DNA from: Micrococcales bacterium
GTDB lineage: Bacteria; Actinomycetota; Actinomycetes; Actinomycetales; Cellulomonadaceae
Assembly (NCBI GenBank): GCA_029267995.1
Contig: JAJUHG010000004.1
Location: 1 to 33,156 of the forward strand
DNA length: 33,156 bases
Direction: 5' to 3'
Of the stretch, positions 28,171-33,156 are shown one piece after another. Below the pieces are notes generated by a model. The model searched no databases, had not been told where the DNA came from, and saw nothing but the letters and a program-made list of their open reading frames with translations. The position numbers and the translations under genes are program-made. Positions within the stretch are counted from its first letter, which is position 1, and every line of letters begins with the position of its first letter.

Positions 28171-29094
28171 ATGAGCGATCCGGTCATCGAGGTCGACGAC
28201 CTGCGCATGCGCTACGGCGCGAAGGACGTGCTCACCGGCGTCGACTTCCACGTCGGGCGCGGCGAGGTCGTCGCGCTGCTCGGCCCCAACGGTGCCGGCA
28301 AGACCACGACCATCGAGATCCTCGAAGGGTTCCGCAGCCGTTCCGACGGGCGCGTGCGGGTCCTCGGGGAGGATCCTGCGACCGCGCCGCAGTCCTGGCG
28401 CGCCGGCATCGGCATCGTCCTGCAGTCCTGGCGCGACCACGGACGTTGGTCGGTGCGCGCCCTCCTCGAGCACCTCGGGGAGTTCTACGCGCCCTACTCG
28501 ACCCCTGAGCGTCGTCGGCCGCGCGACACCGACGAGCTGCTCGCGACCGTCGGCCTCGACGGTCTCGCGGACCGTCGCATCGCCAAGCTCTCGGGCGGCG
28601 AGCGGCGCCGGCTCGACGTCGCGATCGGGATCGTCGGGCGACCCGAGGTGCTCTTCCTCGACGAGCCGACCGCGGGCTTCGACCCCGAGGCCCGCCGCGA
28701 CTTCCACGACATCGTGCACGGCCTCGTCGACCTCGACGACACGTCGATCCTGCTCACGACCCACGACCTCGCGGAGGCGGAGAAGCTCGCCGACCGCATC
28801 CTCATCCTCTCCCGCGGGCGCATCGTCGCCGACGGCAGTCCCGCCCAGCTCGCCCGAGAGGCGGCCGGGTCCTCCGAGGTGCGCTGGACGCGTGGCGGGG
28901 AGAGCTTCGTGCACGCTGACCACGACGCGACGGCGTTCGTCCGCGGGCTCTTCGCGCAGTACGGCGAGGAGATCACGGACCTCGAGGTGACCCGCTCGAG
29001 CCTCGAGGAGACGTACATGGCGCTCGTGCACCGCCACGAGGCCGCCGAGGACGCCGTCGGCGACCTCGAGCCCACGGAAGGAGCGGCGCGATGA
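28171..29094 (+). CDS. ABC transporter ATP-binding protein
   Basis: GPNGAGKTTTIEILEGF, LSGGERRRLDVAIGIVG, LFLDEPTAGFDPEARR, TTHDLAEAEKLADR. Confidence 0.94.
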   Translation: MSDPVIEVDDLRMRYGAKDVLTGVDFHVGRGEVVALLGPNGAGKTTTIEILEGFRSRSDGRVRVLGEDPATAPQSWRAGIGIVLQSWRDHGRWSVRALLEHLGEFYAPYSTPERRRPRDTDELLATVGLDGLADRRIAKLSGGERRRLDVAIGIVGRPEVLFLDEPTAGFDPEARRDFHDIVHGLVDLDDTSILLTTHDLAEAEKLADRILILSRGRIVADGSPAQLAREAAGSSEVRWTRGGESFVHADHDATAFVRGLFAQYGEEITDLEVTRSSLEETYMALVHRHEAAEDAVGDLEPTEGAAR

Positions 29095-29945
29095 ACCCCC
29101 GAGCCCACGCGATCAAGGTCGGCGTGAAGCGCGGCTGGACCGAGTTCAAGCTCTCGCTGCGCGCACCCGACGACCTCTCCTTCTACCTGCTGTGGGCAGG
29201 CGGGCTGCTCGTCTTCCTCTTCCTCAACCGCCACAGCACGGTCGAGGGCACGGGGCTGAGCGCGTCCGTCGTCGCGCTGCCCGGCGTGCTCGCGGCGATG
29301 ATCGCGTTCGGCGCCGTCGTCGGCCCCTCCTACCAGCTCGTGCTCGAGCGCGAGGACGGGACGCTGCTGCGAGCGAAGGCCGCGCCCTTCGGTCTCGACA
29401 GCTACGTCACGGGCCAGGTCGTGTACCAGTTCCTCGGGGTGCTGCCGATGCTCGTGCTGCTCCTCGTGCCCCCCGTGTTCTTCCTCGACGGGCTCGTGCC
29501 GCGCGGCGCCGTCGGCTGGCTCGCGGTCCTTGGCGTCGTCGTCCTCGGGACGCTCGCGATCCTGCCGGTCGGCTTCATCATCGGCTCGCTCGCGCGCAAG
29601 CCCTCGCACGTCACGACCGTCGCGATCCTGCCCGTCATGGGCATCGCCGCGATCTCGGGCGTCTTCTTCCCCATCACGGCGATGTGGGCCTGGGTGCAGG
29701 TCGTGGCCCAGGTGTTCCCGGTCTACTGGTTCGGCCACGCGCTGCGCTGGGCGTTCCTGCCGGACGGGGCGGGCGCCTTCGAGGCGGGCGGGCAGTGGAA
29801 CCTGCCCGGAGCGTTCGCCGTGATCGTGCTGTGGGGGCTCGTCGGGCTCGTGCTGTCGCCTCGTATCCTCGGCCGCATGGCGCGGCGCGAGTCGGGCTCG
29901 GCGGTCGAGGCGCGCAAGGCCGAGCGCATGCAGCGAGTCGGCTGA
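29091..29945 (+). CDS. ABC-2 type transporter permease
   Basis: [42 protein letters not shown]...; multi-TM; overlaps ATPase and downstream XRE gene. Confidence 0.9.
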   Translation: MNPRAHAIKVGVKRGWTEFKLSLRAPDDLSFYLLWAGGLLVFLFLNRHSTVEGTGLSASVVALPGVLAAMIAFGAVVGPSYQLVLEREDGTLLRAKAAPFGLDSYVTGQVVYQFLGVLPMLVLLLVPPVFFLDGLVPRGAVGWLAVLGVVVLGTLAILPVGFIIGSLARKPSHVTTVAILPVMGIAAISGVFFPITAMWAWVQVVAQVFPVYWFGHALRWAFLPDGAGAFEAGGQWNLPGAFAVIVLWGLVGLVLSPRILGRMARRESGSAVEARKAERMQRVG

Positions 29946-30169
29946 TGAGCGAGCTCGTCCACAACCGCATCGCCGTGCTGCGTGCGGAGCGCAAGATCAG
30001 CCGGCGCGAGCTCGCCGAGGTGCTCGGCGTGCACTACCAGACGATCGGGTACCTCGAGCGCGGCGAGTACTCCCCGAGCCTGCACCTCGCGCTGCGCATC
30101 GCCGCCTACTTCGAGGTGCCCGTCGAGGTCGTGTTCTCGACCGAGCCGTTCCCCCGGATCGGCAGCTGA
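29945..30169 (+). CDS. XRE-family small HTH regulator (74 aa)
   Basis: [69 protein letters not shown]; start overlaps permease stop (TGATG). Confidence 0.93.
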   Translation: MSELVHNRIAVLRAERKISRRELAEVLGVHYQTIGYLERGEYSPSLHLALRIAAYFEVPVEVVFSTEPFPRIGS

Positions 30170-30234
30170 GCCGGGCGCTGCAGCGTGAGGCTGCACGGGC
30201 TGCTGCGCCGGGGGATCTCCGGCACGCTGGGTGC

Positions 30235-30801
30235 ATGACGACGGTGAGCTTCCAAGGGGTGCGCGTCGAGGCGGTCCGCGGGGACATCACGCGCGAGCGC
30301 GTCGACGCGATCGTGAACGCGGCGAGCTCGGCGCTCCTCGGCGGGGGCGGGGTCGACGGGGCGATCCACGCGGCGGCGGGGCCGGAGCTCCTCGCCGAGT
30401 GCCGCGAGCTGCGCTCAACGACGCTGCCGGACGGGTTGCCCACGGGAGAGGCCGTCGCGACGGGCGCCGGCCGGCTCGCCGCCCGCTGGGTCGTGCACAC
30501 CGTGGGTCCCGACGCGCGTCGCGGTCAGCGCGACCCGGCCCTCCTCGCGTCGTGCTTCACGCGCAGCCTCGAGGTCGCGGCCGGGCTCGGTGCACGGTCG
30601 ATCGCTTTCCCGGCCGTGAGCGCCGGGATCTTCGGCTGGTCCGTCGACGACGTCGCGGCCGTCGCCGTGGGGGCCGTGCGCGTGGGGGGGGTGGGGGCCC
30701 CCGCCGACGACGGCGCCCCGCACCTCACGCTCGTGCGGTTCGTGCTCTTCTCCTCAGACGCCCTGGCCGCCTTCGACGGCGCGCTCGCGACCTACGCCTG
30801 A
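30235..30801 (+). CDS. macrodomain (O-acetyl-ADP-ribose deacetylase-like) protein
   Basis: [69 protein letters not shown]. Confidence 0.94.
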   Translation: MTTVSFQGVRVEAVRGDITRERVDAIVNAASSALLGGGGVDGAIHAAAGPELLAECRELRSTTLPDGLPTGEAVATGAGRLAARWVVHTVGPDARRGQRDPALLASCFTRSLEVAAGLGARSIAFPAVSAGIFGWSVDDVAAVAVGAVRVGGVGAPADDGAPHLTLVRFVLFSSDALAAFDGALATYA

Positions 30802-30867
30802 CCCCTCCCGCCCCAGCCCGGCGGGGCGCGGTGGGGGATAAAAGGACGGTCGTGCTATTTTGTGCGG

Positions 30868-31521
30868 GTGACGGAGGTGCTGAGCAAGGGCGAGCGCACG
30901 CGGGAGGCCGTGCTCGCGCGCGCCGTCGAGGAGGCGGCGCGCATCGGCGTCGGAGGGCTCACGATCGGCTCGCTCGCCGCCGCGACCGGGATGTCGAAGA
31001 GCGGGCTCTACGCGCACTTCGGCTCGAAGGAGTCGCTCCAGCTCGCCGTCCTCGAGGCGGCGGGAGCCGAGTTCGCCACGAGCGTCGTCGTCCCCGCCCT
31101 GAGTGCGCCGCGCGGCCTCGAGCGGCTGCGGACGCTCGTCGACCTGTGGCTCACGTGCGGTCGGCGCCGTCAGCCGGGGGGCTGCCTCATCGTCAAGGCC
31201 GGTGCCGAGCTCGACGACCAGCCGGGCGCCGTGCGCGACCACCTGCGCGGGATGCACGCGCGGCTCGCGGACTCGCTCGAGCGCGTCGTGGCGGGCGCGA
31301 TCGCAACCGGCGAGCTCGCACCGACGACGGACACGGCGCGGTTCGCGAGCGACGTGTACGCCGTCATGCTCGGCTTCTACCACTCCTACCGCCTCCTCGA
31401 GGACCCGCAGGCCGAGGAGCGCACCCGCGCCGCGATCGAGGCACTCATCGCCGCCTCGCGCCCGGACCGCGCGCCGCACGACCTGCCCACGACCCCCGAC
31501 CCGCCGTCGTCGGCGAGCTAG
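30868..31521 (+). CDS. TetR/AcrR family transcriptional regulator
   Basis: TREAVLARAVEEAARIGVGGLTIGSLAAATGMSKSGLYAHFGSKESLQLAVLEAA; TATTTT-N6-GTG. Confidence 0.94.
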   Translation: MTEVLSKGERTREAVLARAVEEAARIGVGGLTIGSLAAATGMSKSGLYAHFGSKESLQLAVLEAAGAEFATSVVVPALSAPRGLERLRTLVDLWLTCGRRRQPGGCLIVKAGAELDDQPGAVRDHLRGMHARLADSLERVVAGAIATGELAPTTDTARFASDVYAVMLGFYHSYRLLEDPQAEERTRAAIEALIAASRPDRAPHDLPTTPDPPSSAS

Positions 31522-31531
31522 GAACCCCGCC

Positions 31532-32440
31532 ATGAGCTTCAGCCAACCCCAACGCGCGTCCCGCTCGCGCGCCGCCCGCGCCCGCTACGCCCTCCAGCTC
31601 GCGGCGCTGCGCGCCCAGTTCGCGGCCCTCGACCGATTGCGCCCCGACGCGAGCGCCGCGAGGGCGATGTCGATCTGGACGACGCTGCCGGGCAACGCGG
31701 GACGGCGCAAGGACTTCCGGCCCGGCCCCGGCGAGGTGTTCCGCCTCGAGACGTCCCGGGGCGGCGAGACCGTCGTCGAGTCGTGGGGTGACGGGCCTGT
31801 CGTGTACCTCGTCCACGGGTGGGGCGGCTGGCGCGGGCAGCTCGGGGAGTTCGTCGCGCCGCTCGTCGGGCTCGGCCACCGGGTCGTCGCGTTCGACGCA
31901 CCGAGCCACGGCGAGGCCGGACCCGGCGTGCTCGGGGCCGGCAAGGGGACGATCGTGGAGATGATCGAGGCGCTCGAGGCCGTCGCGAAGCACGTCGGCC
32001 CGGCGGCCGGCCTCGTCGGGCACTCGCTCGGGTGCCACGTCGCCTCGGCCGTCGTGCACCGCGGGGTCCCGGCCGAGCGGCTCGCGCTGATCGCCCCGAG
32101 CAACGACTTCGGGGAGATCATCGACCAGTTCGCGGGAATCCTCGGCTTCGGTGAGGCCACGGCCTCGCGCATGGAACGGATCATGGTGGACTTCCTCGCC
32201 GAGCCGATCTCGGCCTTCGACCTCCCGCCGCTCGGGGCCGACGGCGCCATGCCGCCCACCCTCGTCGTCCACGACCGGCTCGACAAGGAGACCTCGTTCG
32301 CCGTCGGGGAGCGGCTCGCCGCGGCATGGCCCTCGGCCCGGCTCCTGGCCACGGAAGGCCTCGGGCACCAGCGCATCCTCGCCGACGACGGCGTCGTGCG
32401 CGCCGTCGTCGACTTCGTCACGGGTTCGGGCGAGGGCTAG
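31532..32440 (+). CDS. alpha/beta hydrolase
   Basis: VYLVHGWGGWRGQLGEFVAPLVGLGHRVVAFDAPSHGEAG, GLVGHSLGCHVAS nucleophile elbow, GLGHQRILAD. Confidence 0.92.
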   Translation: MSFSQPQRASRSRAARARYALQLAALRAQFAALDRLRPDASAARAMSIWTTLPGNAGRRKDFRPGPGEVFRLETSRGGETVVESWGDGPVVYLVHGWGGWRGQLGEFVAPLVGLGHRVVAFDAPSHGEAGPGVLGAGKGTIVEMIEALEAVAKHVGPAAGLVGHSLGCHVASAVVHRGVPAERLALIAPSNDFGEIIDQFAGILGFGEATASRMERIMVDFLAEPISAFDLPPLGADGAMPPTLVVHDRLDKETSFAVGERLAAAWPSARLLATEGLGHQRILADDGVVRAVVDFVTGSGEG

Positions 32441-32479
32441 ACCCGCGGCCTCGCGCGGCGGCGGGACGATCCGGGCCGC

Positions 32480-33156
32480 TCAGCCGAGCGGGGTCGCCGC
32501 CTCGAAGGCTGCAGCCACGTCCGAGACGGTCCACGCGTTCGCGCCACCGAGCGGCGACGTCAGGACGAGCACCTGCGAGCCGCCGAGCGAGAAGACCGTC
32601 GGCGAACCGGCGTTCGCGTCCGGGACGGGGACCCAGCGCCACTGCGCGCCGTCGGCCGAGAGCCACAGGACGGGGCCGCGGTACGACTCCGTCCAGTGCC
32701 AGCCGCCCGAGACGAGGAGCCCGTCGACCGACTCGATCGTCGTCGCGGTGCTGCGCGGCGGGAGCGTCGCGGCGAGCTCGAAGCTCGAGCCGTCGCTGCT
32801 CGTCCACCACGCGGCCGCGGCCTCGGTGCTCCCGATCGCGACGATGCCCTCGGCCGTCGTCGCGCAGTCCGCGAGACCGCGGGAGTCCGCGAGCTCCCGG
32901 AACGTCCAGCCGTCCTCGGAGCGGAGCCACGCCATGCCGAGCGAGGAGTCCGCGGCGGCGGAGCCGACGACGACGCTCGCCCCGGCCGGCAGCTCGCACA
33001 CGCCCGCGCCGACGCTGCTCTCGGCCCAGTCGGGGACGAGCTCGGCCGCGTCGGTCCGCTCCCAGTGCTCGCCGTCGGCCGAGAAGGCGAGCGAAAGGCG
33101 GTCCCGTCCGCTCGAGACGTCGAAGCTCGGTCGCTGGACGAGCGTGCCGACCGGCA
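32480..33156 (-). CDS. repeat-containing (Asp-box/BNR-like) protein, partial (N-terminus beyond window)
   Basis: Open frame runs to the window edge past the ORF-track start 33001. Repeated S-x-D-G-x-x-[WF] motifs (SADGEHW, SEDGWTF, SSDGSSF, SADGAQW). Confidence 0.7.
   Translation of the reverse strand, partial: PVGTLVQRPSFDVSSGRDRLSLAFSADGEHWERTDAAELVPDWAESSVGAGVCELPAGASVVVGSAAADSSLGMAWLRSEDGWTFRELADSRGLADCATTAEGIVAIGSTEAAAAWWTSSDGSSFELAATLPPRSTATTIESVDGLLVSGGWHWTESYRGPVLWLSADGAQWRWVPVPDANAGSPTVFSLGGSQVLVLTSPLGGANAWTVSDVAAAFEAATPLG

Overview
High-GC actinobacterial chromosomal window (probably Micrococcales, inferred from gene content only). It is mostly conserved core genes with several ABC-exporter loci and a small toxin-antitoxin pair. 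Recognisable blocks: (a) ABC exporter, then aspartate kinase and aspartate-semialdehyde dehydrogenase; (b) GntR/YtrA-type regulator, ABC ATPase, two related membrane proteins, then a second ABC exporter; (c) a leader peptide plus terminator hairpin ahead of DAHP synthase; (d) SDR/CsbD pair, tRNA-Pro(CGG), metallophosphoesterase, PASTA penicillin-binding protein, WhiB protein, DUF4177 protein, RidA, Crp/Fnr regulator, RsiG-like protein, endonuclease III; (e) GlnR with an alpha/beta hydrolase, DsrE, nitrobindin-like protein, YgfZ, FUSC, Phd/PIN pair, DUF2516, Dtd, DUF4180; (f) ABC exporter with a small XRE regulator, macrodomain protein, TetR and hydrolase. I found no mobile element, CRISPR array, phage or obvious secondary-metabolite or defence cluster. 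The best leads are a candidate aromatic-amino-acid attenuator before DAHP synthase, a recurring TANNNT-N6/7-start codon (leaderless) promoter pattern at about 14 genes, an RsiG-like protein with a degenerate c-di-GMP signature, a PIN toxin and an alpha/beta hydrolase that lack expected catalytic residues, and several uncharacterised dyad elements. No computation or database search was run.
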